Below the pieces are notes generated by a model. The model ran no database searches. It saw only the letters and a list, made by a program, of their open reading frames with translations, and was not told the DNA's origin. From Marinomonas primoryensis (GTDB lineage Bacteria > Pseudomonadota > Gammaproteobacteria > Pseudomonadales > Marinomonadaceae), in NCBI RefSeq assembly GCF_013372285.1, contig NZ_CP054301.1:1226001-1290000 (forward strand): a stretch of DNA of 64,000 nt. The letters are read 5' to 3'. The translations under genes were made by a program, and so were the position numbers. Numbering within the stretch: position 1 is the first letter of the stretch; every line of letters starts with the position of its first letter. This document shows positions 63,999 to 64,000 of the stretch, one piece after another.

Positions 63999-64000
63999 CG

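Noticed and set aside
1..64000. tRNA, rRNA, intact insertion sequences or prophage genes
   Set aside because: No cloverleaf, rRNA stretch, transposase, integrase or phage structural gene was recognised on either strand.

Overview
The window looks like chromosome of a marine gammaproteobacterium of the Oceanospirillales type, most likely Marinomonas or a close relative. This rests on gene content and protein style, not on a database search: an AT-leaning genome, several TRAP transporters, a complete paaABCDE-paaZ set, and BdlA-like and LpxR-like proteins. No rRNA, tRNA, CRISPR array or intact insertion sequence was seen.

Layout. (1) 1-9.4 kb: phenylacetate catabolism, with the end of paaA, then paaB, paaC, paaD, paaE and paaZ. 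A TRAP transporter (small permease, large permease, binding protein) and a periplasmic binding protein resembling the cyclohexadienyl dehydratase PheC follow. A decayed copy of the 3' end of the TRAP binding-protein gene closes the region. (2) 9.5-23.5 kb: housekeeping and carbon genes. These are a class II aldolase-like gene, a VF530-type protein, nnr, glutathione-independent formaldehyde dehydrogenase, and a LysR-controlled ketone-body operon (scoA, scoB, thiolase, atoE). An LpxR-like outer-membrane protein and a DsbA-like/MBL-fold pair with its own LysR regulator complete it. (3) 23.5-34.5 kb: a defence island. It has a type I restriction-modification system (hsdR, hsdM, hsdS), then three poorly known genes (a four-helix membrane protein, a Rap1a/Tai-like secreted protein, a helical cytoplasmic protein). 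A prokaryotic viperin, a small ParE-like gene, and an antitoxin/zeta-toxin pair follow. (4) 34.5-42.7 kb: an inositol-monophosphatase-family enzyme, D-lactate dehydrogenase, a large CHASE-PAS hybrid histidine kinase with two receiver domains and an HPt, and a soluble BdlA-like chemoreceptor. (5) 42.7-56.9 kb: a second catabolic cluster, with a MarR regulator and TRAP transporter on the minus strand. Divergent to these is an operon with a complete beta-oxidation set: CoA transferase, unusual thiolase, enoyl-CoA hydratase, HSD10-type dehydrogenase, acyl-CoA dehydrogenase, feruloyl-CoA-synthetase-like ligase, 4HBT thioesterase and both ETF subunits. (6) 57-64 kb: TrkH, a YdeP-type molybdopterin oxidoreductase with FdhD, and a membrane-anchored M23 peptidase.

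How the parts work together. Region 1 imports an acid and opens phenylacetyl-CoA through the epoxide. Region 5 appears to import, activate and shorten a carboxylic acid, probably aromatic or phenylpropanoid-like, under a MarR repressor; two matching 15-bp dyads lie in the shared promoter region. The ketone-body operon handles acetoacetyl/acetyl-CoA. The most notable element is the viperin and its neighbours. Viperins make chain-terminating ddh-nucleotides against phage, and here the gene sits between uncharacterised genes and toxin-like genes directly after a restriction system.
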